DNA of 64,000 bases from Rahnella laticis (GCF_015644585.1 NZ_JADOBI010000003.1:124001-188000), one strand, 5' to 3'. Numbered from the stretch's first letter, positions 53,350 through 62,104 are shown. Translations and numbers: made by a program. The notes: generated by a model from the letters alone, not told the origin.

Positions 53350-53559
53350 TCAATATCGTGCAATATCCTGGCGAGCGGGCTGAGCACCCACGCCCTGGGC
53401 GGAGTCCCTGCGCGCCGACATGTGCGACAGGAGGCACGAGGTGCCTTTTTTAAAGGCGTGCTGTACATGGCACACCGATGCGAGCAGGACGAAGGTGCAG
53501 GCCAGGATGAGTATGCATAACAGAAGCAGTCGGCCAGCGCGTGTTGGATTAATCGGCAT
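53350..53559 (-). CDS. Small single-pass membrane protein, unknown function (69 aa)
   Basis: From the ATG at 53559: MPINPTRAGRLLLLCILILA then CTFVLLASVC, one clear membrane helix at about residues 8-30 after a basic start, and a polar tail with several Cys and Arg. A GTG twelve codons earlier is an alternative. It sits between the lipoprotein ORF and the PerC-like gene with short gaps, which favours a real gene. No family recognised. Confidence 0.45.
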   Translation of the reverse strand: MPINPTRAGRLLLLCILILACTFVLLASVCHVQHAFKKGTSCLLSHMSARRDSAQGVGAQPARQDIARY

Positions 53560-53591
53560 AGATTTCTCAAGGGGGTGGAACTGCCTGCAGG

Positions 53592-53825
53592 TCACCCATT
53601 GCTAGGTAGGTTTTCACTGCGGCATCGGCGTCGCAACGCCTCGTTAACTGCGGTCAGGTGTTTGGCCTCCTGCACGCCAAGCGGGCTGCGGCTGATGACG
53701 GCGCTCAGCTCTGCCGTGCCGCAGGCTGTCGCAGGACTGCAATCCCCAGTATCGGCGTGGCAGGCGCTGAAAAGCAGCGCGGATACCAAAATGAGGAATG
53801 AGCTGCCTTGAGTAGGACAAGGCAT
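53592..53825 (-). CDS. Small putative lipoprotein, unknown function (77 aa)
   Basis: From the ATG at 53825 with GAGG six bases upstream: MPCPTQGSSFLILVSALLFSAC gives a signal sequence with lipobox FSAC (Cys22). The rest has four cysteines (GDC, TAC, RRC type) and AVISRSPLGVQEAKHLTAVNEALRRRC. An ATG four codons earlier is possible. Same strand as the regulator upstream and the membrane ORF downstream. No family recognised. Confidence 0.5.
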   Translation of the reverse strand: MPCPTQGSSFLILVSALLFSACHADTGDCSPATACGTAELSAVISRSPLGVQEAKHLTAVNEALRRRCRSENLPSNG

Positions 53826-53911
53826 AGTACGCCTCATTTTTCAGTTTGCATTCTGCAGCGGGCCTGGTAAATGTGAAGTCCGGCCCTCGCGCCGCCTCAC
53901 TTGCCAAGGCA

Positions 53912-54433
53912 TCATGCGGAGGCCATCGCAAGGTAGTGAAGCTGCCGCACCCCTAATTTTCTGGCGATGTTCTTACGCCATCTATAGAGGGTTTTCGCGT
54001 CCCTGTGGTAGTAGAGGGTCAGAAGGGTAAAAGGTATACCCTCGAGAGACTGTTCGAGTAAGACAGCCTCTCTGTAAGAAATGGCCGCCTTTTTTGCCAG
54101 AGGGGAGAGGTTCATTTTTTCGCCATTACCGAGGCGGCGTAGCCTGGAGACCATCATCTGAAGGGGGGTATCGCTTTTGAACACGCCCAAAATGGTGCCA
54201 ATGTGCTGGTGGTAGCACATTGCCAGAGGGTAAAGGTGCACGTCAGCAATCAGCACCACATCCTGCAGGTGTCCCAGAGCAGAAATAAATCTGGTTGGCA
54301 GCAGCGCCGCAATGTTAGTTCTGCTGAAGTTCACAAACAGCGGAGACACTTTTCCGCCCCGCTCAATCTCACGGACCAAACCGGCGGAGCCGAGCGTAAA
54401 GTACGGATTATCTGTCACGTTCCCTTGAAGCAT
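53912..54433 (-). CDS. LuxR-type HTH regulator of the fimbrial island (downstream copy)
   Basis: 173 aa, ATG at 54433 with GGAG seven bases upstream. The N-terminal domain (residues 1-105) is not a recognised sensor. The C-terminal part (about 108-170) has the LuxR/FixJ HTH outline: LSPLAKKAAISYREAVLLEQSLEG, then KTLYRWRKNIARKLGVRQL, where the second segment is the recognition helix with the typical KLGV ending. It is likely a regulator of the adjacent fimbrial operon, but direction of control is unknown. A second such protein lies at the far end of the operon. Confidence 0.7.
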   Translation of the reverse strand: MLQGNVTDNPYFTLGSAGLVREIERGGKVSPLFVNFSRTNIAALLPTRFISALGHLQDVVLIADVHLYPLAMCYHQHIGTILGVFKSDTPLQMMVSRLRRLGNGEKMNLSPLAKKAAISYREAVLLEQSLEGIPFTLLTLYYHRDAKTLYRWRKNIARKLGVRQLHYLAMASA

Positions 54434-54989
54434 CTGTTATCTCCATAAAATCGAAACCCGGCAGACCTCGGTTAAAAGCCGGAAATGTCCTATTCACCCC
54501 AGAAGGGGCATTAAACCGTCCAAAAAAGTACGTTTGAATTACATCGTCACATAAAAGTAATACACTACTTACTCTGAAAAGAAACACCTTTGCGCACGAG
54601 AAAATATCGTTATTGGGGAAATCTAGCGGGCCTTTTGAACCAAACTATGGAGCGGTAAGAGTATCACTGCATGAGTGAACTTTTATCCACTAAACATAAA
54701 CCTCCTGATATGGAGTTCTATAGCCTGGCTTAAATACCGGCTACCCAAGACAGTAATATTTCTCAAGGGCATATTCAGTTAATATAATGATATACTGCAT
54801 TACCATTACTCAACTGCCACCCCAAGATAATAAAAAGTTCATCTAACTCTACTTTATCTACTGATAACCAACGCAACAGCAAGATATTCGAAGAAACAAA
54901 TCTTTTATTACATCGGCACTAAAAAAAATAGGATAGTAATGATAATTAACTCACTAAGGGAATTCGTTAAAAACAAAGTTCAATTAGCA
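54434..54989. other. AT-rich non-coding region after the fimbrial operon
   Basis: 556 bp, markedly AT-rich, with many stops in all frames. It separates the candidate tip gene (ends 54990) from the regulator at 54433 and should hold the regulator promoter. I see no clear terminator or operator. Confidence 0.6.
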
Positions 54990-55793
54990 TCACGAACAGG
55001 TCAGACTTACAAGAAGCGAAGTGCTCCATACGCCCCTGACGCCGGAGGTGGCATCCACGGTCAGCGGAAGCGTCCCCGATGAGGGCATTTCCCATACCCC
55101 CCCCGCTGATATATTGTTGCTATCCGTAGGATAAACTTTTACCTGACTGCCAACCCCCCCTAACGCTAAATTACCGCTCGAGGAGATATTATCCGAGTTT
55201 ATGGTCATGGCTTTGGAGCTGGCTGTGCCTGTGAAACTGGCCTTAATCGATGATGACGTTCTGACACCCGCTTTGACCGTACCCAGGTCGACATTATCAA
55301 CCGTTGCGGAACAGGTCGAATTGGCTGGGATTGTGATATACGCTATGTCTGCATTATCAGAGTTACCGCCGGAGAGCAGCCAGACCACGTATACTTGCAA
55401 GGTTTGTTCCTGAAGTGTCTTGTTGGTTAAAGACCAATTTACTGTAAAGGCAGAATGTTGAGAAAAAACTTTCGTTACTTTTTTGCAAGTCCCCCTTGAT
55501 TCAAACATTTGTGTAGTTCCAACTATACTTGGGACAGGTGGAATATCAAATGCATTGGCAGTAAAAATATTGATGGGGCAATCATAACTATAGTTTTGGT
55601 CCTCTACCCCACTAGCACTTCCGCCATTTGCAGGACGAAGTGTAACTATAATTGTCGTATTCCCATTAACGCGGGAGAATGCTCTGCTTCCGCTCACCGT
55701 CTGAGTTGTATCAGCGCTAATGGTGACGGCGCTTGAGAATGCACAGTAAAATACCACCACAGTATAAATGGCGTATCGTGATAAGAATTTCAT
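54990..55793 (-). CDS. Candidate two-domain fimbrial tip adhesin
   Basis: 267 aa, last gene of the operon. Signal peptide to about residue 22 (MKFLSRYAIYTVVVFYCAFSSA). The N-domain (23-155) has one Cys pair (Cys72, Cys103). The C-domain (156-267) looks like a pilin fold, starting with CSATVDNVDLGTVKAG, with Cys161 and Cys266 as a second pair. The final residues SLTCS lack the usual penultimate Tyr. Size and position fit a tip protein that binds a receptor, but no known lectin domain is recognised. The gene has a G8 and a G7 tract in the C-domain. More AT-rich than the usher gene. Confidence 0.65.
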   Translation of the reverse strand: MKFLSRYAIYTVVVFYCAFSSAVTISADTTQTVSGSRAFSRVNGNTTIIVTLRPANGGSASGVEDQNYSYDCPINIFTANAFDIPPVPSIVGTTQMFESRGTCKKVTKVFSQHSAFTVNWSLTNKTLQEQTLQVYVVWLLSGGNSDNADIAYITIPANSTCSATVDNVDLGTVKAGVRTSSSIKASFTGTASSKAMTINSDNISSSGNLALGGVGSQVKVYPTDSNNISAGGVWEMPSSGTLPLTVDATSGVRGVWSTSLLVSLTCS

Positions 55794-55890
55794 GCTTCGA
55801 CCTTTTGATAAGAGTTAGCGTTAACTGATAACAGCTGTACTTATTATTTTATCGTTATCAACCTCAATAAGCCTTAATATTGAATATGCT

Positions 55891-56409
55891 TTAGCTGTAG
55901 CTGAAGGTTATCGACAGGGGGATTTGTATAGAACCCGCTTGCATTTGAGCGCTTTCTTTTGAGGGGAGCAATTGCACATCAACCTCAAATGTGACGGCTT
56001 TATTCAGAACGTTAAGCCCCCAGGAAGTCCCGTTCGATAATTGCGTCACCGTCCCCGCTTTATAAGCACGGGCAGAGACTGTTGCTGTTCCCGCGTTTTT
56101 AAATAATCGGGTATTGGCATCTGGCGTACCCGTCAGCGTCGCCGTTACCCTCGTGGTGGTGTCCGGACACGTTAACTTTATAGTAGCCCGTTTATATTCA
56201 CCTCCCTCCGTGCGGAAACCTGTCATATCTACTTTCCCGAAATCCAGAGTGGTACTCGCACCTGACTCAATGGTGCATGTATCATCCCGGATAGTGATAC
56301 TCATCGTTATCCTGCCACTCCCCGAACCGCTCAACGCTGAGAATAACGGGCATATGCAGAGAACCGTACCCAGTAAAGCCTGTCGAAGGAAAACGCTAAT
56401 ATTTTTCAT
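55891..56409 (-). CDS. Minor fimbrial subunit
   Basis: 172 aa with signal peptide MKNISVFLRQALLGTVLCICPLFSALS. Mature part has the pilin pattern: CTIESGASTTLDFGKVDMTGF, second Cys in KLTCPD, RVTATLTGTPDAN and the C-terminal PLSITFSYS with penultimate Tyr for donor-strand exchange. 197 nt after the preceding minor pilin; probably part of the tip fibrillum. Closest to FimF/FimG-type proteins. Confidence 0.82.
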   Translation of the reverse strand: MKNISVFLRQALLGTVLCICPLFSALSGSGSGRITMSITIRDDTCTIESGASTTLDFGKVDMTGFRTEGGEYKRATIKLTCPDTTTRVTATLTGTPDANTRLFKNAGTATVSARAYKAGTVTQLSNGTSWGLNVLNKAVTFEVDVQLLPSKESAQMQAGSIQIPLSITFSYS

Positions 56410-56606
56410 TATCCCTCTGATTTATATATTTACAATACATAGGATTATTGAGGTAACCATGATTAAAATAGACTTCTTGAAAAATTAACATGTTTCAGCC
56501 AGTATTATTCCCATGCTTAAAATACATCGTGTTACCCCTAGTATTATTTCCTGCGAAAACATCAGAGCATGATGGATTCATTTTCAGGGGCTGTGATAAA
56601 AAACTG

Positions 56607-57143
56607 TTAACTGTAAGAATATGACACGGAGATTACAGCCAATACGGTTCCAGACGTCATAGCGACATAACGTGGATTATTCGATGCAACATACTTTCTC
56701 ACGAGTGTGAAAACAGTAGGGAAAGTGACGCTGTGCGACGTAGCATCCACGTTTTTAGTCCATTGGTGACCGTTACTCACGGTTTGCCCGGCACCAGAGT
56801 TTCTATAGGCTCGCACCCCCACCCCTGTCGCCGACCCCATGTTTGTAAAAATTACTGTGCCGGCATCCAAAGTGCCGCTGAACGTTGCCGTGGCTGTTAC
56901 CGTCGTGTTAGAACAATTCGTTAATGTTAGATTTATCAGGCGGGCAGATAGGGTGGAAGAGGAAACCTTGTCAATATAAACCTCCCCAAAATCCTCCTGG
57001 TAAGCACCACTAACCGTACAGGTCGGGTTGACAAGACTGCCCGTCACGTTTATTGAGGCATTTTGCGCACAGGCTGCCGGCATGCCAGCCGCGCTCAGCG
57101 CAGTCAGGATAAGAGCCATACTGCAGGTTTTTTTGGCATTCAT
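56607..57143 (-). CDS. Minor fimbrial subunit
   Basis: 178 aa from the ATG at 57143 with AAAGG upstream. Signal peptide MNAKKTCSMALILTALSAAG to about residue 26 (ACA). Pilin pattern ASINVTGSLVNPTCTVSGAYQEDFGEVYIDK with Cys pair closed by LTLTNCSN, then TATFSGTLDAG and the C-terminal VISVSYSYS. EDFGEVYIDKV parallels LGEYYVDKI of the next gene, so the two probably arose by duplication. Confidence 0.85.
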   Translation of the reverse strand: MNAKKTCSMALILTALSAAGMPAACAQNASINVTGSLVNPTCTVSGAYQEDFGEVYIDKVSSSTLSARLINLTLTNCSNTTVTATATFSGTLDAGTVIFTNMGSATGVGVRAYRNSGAGQTVSNGHQWTKNVDATSHSVTFPTVFTLVRKYVASNNPRYVAMTSGTVLAVISVSYSYS

Positions 57144-57193
57144 TAACCTTTCCTTTTTATTATCAACCGGTCTGCCTGTCAGCCAACTGCGCA

Positions 57194-57703
57194 TCAACTG
57201 TAGGTAAAAGCTACATTCACCGTCGCCAGTATGGTTCCGGGGGCAGGAGTTAGGCTGTCATCCTTATTGACCCTGGCTTTCATTTTGAATTCAACCGCTT
57301 TGGAGGTGCCGTTCACGGAAGCATTCATGGACTTTCCGTTACCTAACCCAGCCGGCGTGGTCGCATCCGTGGCCAGCTCTATATGGATATTTTTAGCGGT
57401 TCCAGCGTTGGCGTAATACCAAACTGGCGATGTCGTATCCGGCGTCCCGCTGAACGTTGCGGTCACGGTTGAGGTGCCGGTCGGACAACTGCTCAGGGAG
57501 AGGGAAAACGGAATATAATCCCCGCTCGCTTTTATTTTATCCACGTAATACTCCCCCAAATTGACCGGCTTTGTGGCCGAGTCCACCGTACAGGGGCTGG
57601 CCTTAATCGTGCCGGTGAGCGTAATCACCGTGTCCGCCGCACACGATAAACCGGGTAAAAACAGCAGCACTGTCACCATCAGGGCCTGATATCTCGAACG
57701 CAT
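57194..57703 (-). CDS. Minor fimbrial subunit
   Basis: 169 aa from the ATG at 57703, which follows GGAAGGAG; starts further upstream in frame lie inside the usher gene. Signal peptide MRSRYQALMVTVLLFLPGLS. Pilin pattern VITLTGTIKASPCTVDSATKPVNLGEYYVDKI, LSLSSCPTGTSTVTATFSGTPD, C-terminal TVNVAFTYS. 17 nt after the usher stop; probably a tip adaptor. Confidence 0.86.
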   Translation of the reverse strand: MRSRYQALMVTVLLFLPGLSCAADTVITLTGTIKASPCTVDSATKPVNLGEYYVDKIKASGDYIPFSLSLSSCPTGTSTVTATFSGTPDTTSPVWYYANAGTAKNIHIELATDATTPAGLGNGKSMNASVNGTSKAVEFKMKARVNKDDSLTPAPGTILATVNVAFTYS

Positions 57704-57720
57704 AGCTCCTTCCTCACTTA

Positions 57721-60345
57721 TCACTGACCGCGACATTGCGTAACCAGCCGGTAAACGGATGGCGCACTCTTTTCTTCGGGCAGACGCCAGCGCGCCGTGC
57801 AAGACTGGTCCTTTTCCTCCCCCCATTTAGCCTGGAGAACCCCCTCTTGCTGCATCCCCGACAGGTAAACCTGCCCGTCATCTCCGACGATGCTGCCCCG
57901 GTCGCCCACCCTGACGATGGCGCCAAACGGCAGGGGTTTTTGATTCATCATCAGCTTCATCAACACGCGGGCCCCCTTGTTGCCTTTGTAGGAAGCCCTG
58001 ACAATCGCGCCTCTGGTAGGAACCACCGTACGCACCATGTCTTCCAGCTCAACATCTTCCGCCAGGGAGGCGGGGTTGAGCCCCACCCTGTTTTCACGAT
58101 AGGCCGTGGCGTAGGGTTTAATGGCGTACCCCCGCCAGTCGGTCCTCACCCCGGTCTCATTTTCCACTTCGGTACCCGACACGCCCGGAGCCGCGACGAG
58201 CACGCCGGTCTCGCCAAGTTGCTGACCAAACGTCAGGCCGTTGCGGTGCAGAACGGCCCCTCCGCTCACGCCATAGTTTATCTGCCGGTTCGTGGGGCTG
58301 TAGCTGTATCCGGCATTACCAGCGCCGTATGTCCCCTGATAGCCGGCAAAAAGGCTGCCGTTATTTCCCGCATCGCGTGCGTACTGTTGGGAAACGTTCC
58401 AGCTGAGGCGGTTATCTTCCAGCGCCGTTCCGCTGAGCCCGGCGCTGTGCGTAAGGGCGCCGTTCGTATCGCGGGCTGCGCTATAGTTCGCATACAACGT
58501 ACCGGATGAGGAGGCGCCTGCCGGTGACATAAACGCCGACAGCGGCACAGAGATATTCAGAAACGCCGTGCGGTCAGCACCTCCCCGCCCCGCATTTTTG
58601 CTGTACCCGTAGCTCAGGCTGTAAGAGACGCTCCCCACCGAGCTGCTAAAACCGGTCTGTAACGAACTGCTGGCCCCGCTCAGCCCCCAGTAGGTCTGAT
58701 GTACCCCGGAAAGATACACTGACCCCAGGTCGCCCAGGCGCTGCGTTACCGTAGCCTGAAACTTCGAACGTTTGTTGTTATACAGGTTGAAGTAATCCGC
58801 TGAGGTCAGCTGTATCAGCTTCCCATCGGCATCCCGCTCTTGCGGGTCCCTGAGCCAGCCGCTCATCCTCTTCAGCGCCGTCTCGTCCAGCGTATGAAAC
58901 CCCTGCGTGGAGTAGCGGTAACCCGTAAGCTGAAAGGTGGTGCCAAGCGCATTCAGCGAGCGCGCATAAAGAAACCGCGCGGACTGCCCTTCCTGCCGGC
59001 TTCCGTCAGGCAGCGTACTGTCGGCATGCGTCACATCCACGGACACTGCCCCCAACAATCCCAGGTTCAGCCCGCCTCCGAGAAGCGCCGAGCGGTAGTT
59101 TCTCGCGTACTGCATACCGGCATACGCCGTGGTGTTGTAGGGAAGCCCCCATATGAACGCCCCCTGAACGAACTGCGGGCGGTTGTAGTTATTCCCCGAC
59201 GGCCGGTACGTACCCGCGGTGAGCGAGTACTGCACGTTCCCTTCCCGCTGCAGGACCGGTACCGCGGAGTAGGGCACCACGAATTTACTGACCGCGCCAT
59301 CCGCCTCTGTCACCGTGACCTCCAGGTCACCGCTGGTGGTCACGGAATACAAGTCATTAATGGCGAAAGCCCCCGGGGGCACAAACGCCTGATAGACTGA
59401 GTATCCGTTCTGGCGGATGTCCACGCGGGCGTTGGTGCGGGCCACCCCTTTTATCACGGGGGCATACCCCCGCAGGCTGTCGGGATACATATTGATATCA
59501 CTGCCCATCTGTACCCCCCGAAATCCCAGGGGGTCAAATACGTCGCCGGGAGTGGTGCTGTCACCTACCACCAGCTCACTGCGCAGCGGGATGACGGCCC
59601 GGCTGACCTGAGACTGTACATGCTGCCACTGTCGGGTGTGCCCCAGAGGGCCGGAATAATCATTCATCGTCCAGTAGTCTCTGGCACGCCAGGGTCCCAG
59701 ATTTACCCCGCCGTTCAGGTAGGCATAGAGCGTCTTTCCGCTTTGTCCGTTATTGCTGCTGTTACTCCCGCTGATGCTGTAGTTGAGCATGGCCGCATTA
59801 ATCCCCTCATCCCAGCGCGCCGGTGAGATATAACCGCGGGCCACGCTCTTCATGGCCACCTGGGGAACGCTGATATCCAGGCGCATCTGTTGAAAGTCGA
59901 AGCGGGTAAACGCCCCGGTGATGTAGTGGCCCGGCGAGATACACCCCCCGGGCTTCACTTCTCGCATATCAGGAAACAGGGAAACATTCACGCCGGAGCT
60001 CTCCAGCTCTTCCATCGTCAGGCAGGCCATTAAGCCGGTTTCATCCCTGATAGCATCCGCCAGTACGGCGGACTCTTCATTTATCCCGCTTTTGTCAACA
60101 AACACGATATCCCGGCTGGCGGAGAGGACGTTGTTGATATAGACATCCACACGGTAACTCCCCGGCAGCTGTGCTCCTTCTTTTTCAAATCGCTGAAGGT
60201 CAGCCACCATGTCCGGGTCTGACGAAATAAGCGCCGGGGCGAAATAAAGCTCAGCGTTGGCGGCAGGCAGGAATAACGCCGTGGCAATCAACGCCGCTAT
60301 CAATGTCGGCACCGACCTGGCTCGTTGACCCAAATAGACGTCCAT
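57721..60345 (-). CDS. Fimbrial outer-membrane usher protein (FimD family)
   Basis: 874 aa, intact. Signal peptide to about residue 31 (LFLPAANA). N-terminal periplasmic domain with AELYFAPALISSDPDMVADLQRFEK and GSYRVDVYINN; the 24-strand barrel with the plug (SLRGYAPVIKGVARTNARVDIRQNGYSVY and VPPGAFAINDLYS). C-terminal domains end with VVPTRGAIVRA, PLPFGAIV and Cys pairs. Exports and assembles pilins delivered by the adjacent chaperone. Reads GC-richer than the pilin genes after it. Confidence 0.95.
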   Translation of the reverse strand: MDVYLGQRARSVPTLIAALIATALFLPAANAELYFAPALISSDPDMVADLQRFEKEGAQLPGSYRVDVYINNVLSASRDIVFVDKSGINEESAVLADAIRDETGLMACLTMEELESSGVNVSLFPDMREVKPGGCISPGHYITGAFTRFDFQQMRLDISVPQVAMKSVARGYISPARWDEGINAAMLNYSISGSNSSNNGQSGKTLYAYLNGGVNLGPWRARDYWTMNDYSGPLGHTRQWQHVQSQVSRAVIPLRSELVVGDSTTPGDVFDPLGFRGVQMGSDINMYPDSLRGYAPVIKGVARTNARVDIRQNGYSVYQAFVPPGAFAINDLYSVTTSGDLEVTVTEADGAVSKFVVPYSAVPVLQREGNVQYSLTAGTYRPSGNNYNRPQFVQGAFIWGLPYNTTAYAGMQYARNYRSALLGGGLNLGLLGAVSVDVTHADSTLPDGSRQEGQSARFLYARSLNALGTTFQLTGYRYSTQGFHTLDETALKRMSGWLRDPQERDADGKLIQLTSADYFNLYNNKRSKFQATVTQRLGDLGSVYLSGVHQTYWGLSGASSSLQTGFSSSVGSVSYSLSYGYSKNAGRGGADRTAFLNISVPLSAFMSPAGASSSGTLYANYSAARDTNGALTHSAGLSGTALEDNRLSWNVSQQYARDAGNNGSLFAGYQGTYGAGNAGYSYSPTNRQINYGVSGGAVLHRNGLTFGQQLGETGVLVAAPGVSGTEVENETGVRTDWRGYAIKPYATAYRENRVGLNPASLAEDVELEDMVRTVVPTRGAIVRASYKGNKGARVLMKLMMNQKPLPFGAIVRVGDRGSIVGDDGQVYLSGMQQEGVLQAKWGEEKDQSCTARWRLPEEKSAPSVYRLVTQCRGQ

Positions 60346-60377
60346 TTCTCACTCCATCCGCGTCTGCACTGAAAAAA

Positions 60378-61082
60378 CTATTGAACTGGCACGCGCTGAA
60401 CCGGCGTGACGGCGCCATAATCGTTGATGGTGCGAAAGCTGATGGTATTGCCCGGCGAGCCGGCCGCAGAAATCAGCGCCGTTCCACGCGGGGGAACCAT
60501 GGTGTCCTCTGGCTTTTGCGCACCGGTCATAATTTGCGCCATCGTAATGTAGTAGGGGGACGGGTTAGTGACCTCTGTCTGGTTCCCCTTACGCCGGAAC
60601 GTCAGCATCCCGGGGGCTTTTTCAATCGACGGTTTTAGCCCTGACGGTCGCAGAAACAGCTTGACGCGCGTAATGGCGGCAAGGATAAGCATGTTTTTGC
60701 CTTCAATTTCTTTTTTATCCATGGAAGGGATAGACTTTACGTTGAAATAATAAAGTGACTCCTGGTCCTTCTTTTGCGCGTCGCCCACATACATTATTCT
60801 GAGGGTATTTTCATTTCGCGGGCCGCTGACAAATAAAGGCGGGGTGACAATAAAGTCCGGCGTTTTCTTACCGTCCGGGGACTCCACCCAGCTCTGGATC
60901 ATAAAGCTGGTTTCTGCCGACGTATTACGTACGGACATGCCGACTTCTTTCTGACCTGCCGGATAAATAACGCGGGTCCCCCCGATGGCAATTCCCCCCT
61001 CAGCACTGGCAGTGGATGCTGCTAATAAACACAAGGGAATTAATAGCGTGTGTAATGCCGCCCTGAATGGAATAGAAAACAT
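60378..61082 (-). CDS. Periplasmic fimbrial chaperone
   Basis: 234 aa from the ATG at 61082 with GGAGGGAA upstream. Signal peptide MFSIPFRAALHTLLIPLCLLAAS. PapD-like: GIAIGGTRVIYPAGQKEVGMSVRNTS, then G1 strand RNENTLRIMYVG, SLYYFNVKSIPSM and AAITRVKLFLRPSGLKP. Short F1-G1 loop as in FGS chaperones that assemble rod-like fimbriae. It folds the pilins by donor-strand complementation. 32 nt before the usher. Confidence 0.94.
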   Translation of the reverse strand: MFSIPFRAALHTLLIPLCLLAASTASAEGGIAIGGTRVIYPAGQKEVGMSVRNTSAETSFMIQSWVESPDGKKTPDFIVTPPLFVSGPRNENTLRIMYVGDAQKKDQESLYYFNVKSIPSMDKKEIEGKNMLILAAITRVKLFLRPSGLKPSIEKAPGMLTFRRKGNQTEVTNPSPYYITMAQIMTGAQKPEDTMVPPRGTALISAAGSPGNTISFRTINDYGAVTPVQRVPVQ

Positions 61083-61114
61083 AATTCCCTCCAAAAATGA
61101 AAAGCAGAATGAAT

Positions 61115-61135
61115 AGGCAGAGGGTGAGTCTGCCT
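61115..61135 (-). terminator. Hairpin between major pilin and chaperone genes
   Basis: AGGCAGA-7-TCTGCCT stem 13 nt past the pilin stop, with no real T tract. It may stabilise the pilin message or terminate part of the transcripts, a common way to make the major subunit in excess. Confidence 0.45.
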
Positions 61136-61147
61136 TTCAGATGATAA

Positions 61148-61741
61148 TTACTTATAGGTAACGGTAAAGTTCACCATCGCATTTGCAGCACCCGCGGTTG
61201 GGTTAGCCGCGGTGGAGACAAGGTTCGCCGTAAAGGGGATGGTGGAGCCGTTGGCGTTAAGAGTCTGCGCAGCTGCATCCGCCGAACCATCCAGGGCAAG
61301 GGCTGTGCCGTTTTGGGCAATCTCCACGCCCACGTTCGTTGCGGAATTATCCGCAGCGCCGAGTGCCAGGGCTTTAGTGTTTCCGGATACGGTGGTCCCC
61401 GTGAATTTAACGGTTGCTGTTGAATAATTGGCAGCGGCAGCCCCGGCCGCTGTCACGCCGGTAAGGTCACAATCGACCAGTTGAATATTAAACCCTTTTG
61501 AAGGGCCCTTGGCCCCCGAGGTTTTGAGCGCTTTAGCCGTCACATCCCCCAGGAGAACGGTCTGCGACTTACTGTCTGACTGAATAATGCAGGGGGTATT
61601 AACCACACTCCCTTCAAAGTTGATCACTCCCCCGGTAGAGCTTGCAGTCACCGGTGCATCTGTCTCAGCGGCAAAGGAAGGGCTCGTTATTCCTGCCAGC
61701 GTAATGATAACCAGGCTTTTTTTAATCCAAGCGTTTTTCAT
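61148..61741 (-). CDS. Major fimbrial subunit (FimA-type pilin)
   Basis: 197 aa, first gene of the operon, AAGGAT before the ATG. Signal peptide MKNAWIKKSLVIITLAGITS to about residue 24 (SFAA). Mature pilin with GGVINFEGSVVNTPCII (Cys51) and QLVDCDL (Cys91). Very Ala-, Thr- and Gly-rich, as is typical for rod pilins, ending VNFTVTYK with penultimate Tyr. Strong candidate for the rod subunit. Confidence 0.92.
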   Translation of the reverse strand: MKNAWIKKSLVIITLAGITSPSFAAETDAPVTASSTGGVINFEGSVVNTPCIIQSDSKSQTVLLGDVTAKALKTSGAKGPSKGFNIQLVDCDLTGVTAAGAAAANYSTATVKFTGTTVSGNTKALALGAADNSATNVGVEIAQNGTALALDGSADAAAQTLNANGSTIPFTANLVSTAANPTAGAANAMVNFTVTYK

Positions 61742-61847
61742 ATTTCATCCTTATATAAGTAACATCCGCACAACACAGGTTGTCCATTCACTACAAGCCT
61801 ATGCCGCAGCAAAATGGATACATCCCGTAAAATAAAATTCCGCATCA

Positions 61848-61876
61848 CGTAAATAACGCAAATAACGCAAATAACG
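61848..61876. repeat. 9-bp tandem repeat upstream of the major pilin
   Basis: CGTAAATAA, CGCAAATAA, CGCAAATAA and a partial CGTA follow one another, about 107-135 bp upstream of the pilin ATG, near where a promoter would be. Confidence 0.8.
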
Positions 61877-62049
61877 TAGTTTAGGTTTATTCCTCGATTT
61901 CAATCCATAGCTGACCACCATCAATCCTTGATGTAAAAAATATCGAAAATCACGTCATCCAGCCGTCGAACTAGAGCCTTTAAATAAATCAAGTCACTCT
62001 ATGTTTAAAATCAAAAAACCATTGCCAGGCCTATTATCCACAATTTCCA

Positions 62050-62104
62050 TTGATCGTCAATTCCGATCAAGATCTTTTTATTGATAGCCACAAACTATCA
62101 ATAA
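62050..62104. promoter_or_regulatory. Two related palindromes, candidate operator pair
   Basis: TTGATCG-N7-CGATCAA (62050-62070) and TTATTGATAG-N7-CTATCAATAA (62078-62104) are perfect inverted repeats with the same 7-bp spacer and the shared half-site TTGAT(C/A)G. Their centres are 31 bp apart, about three helical turns. They lie about 310-365 bp before the pilin ATG. Confidence 0.6.
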
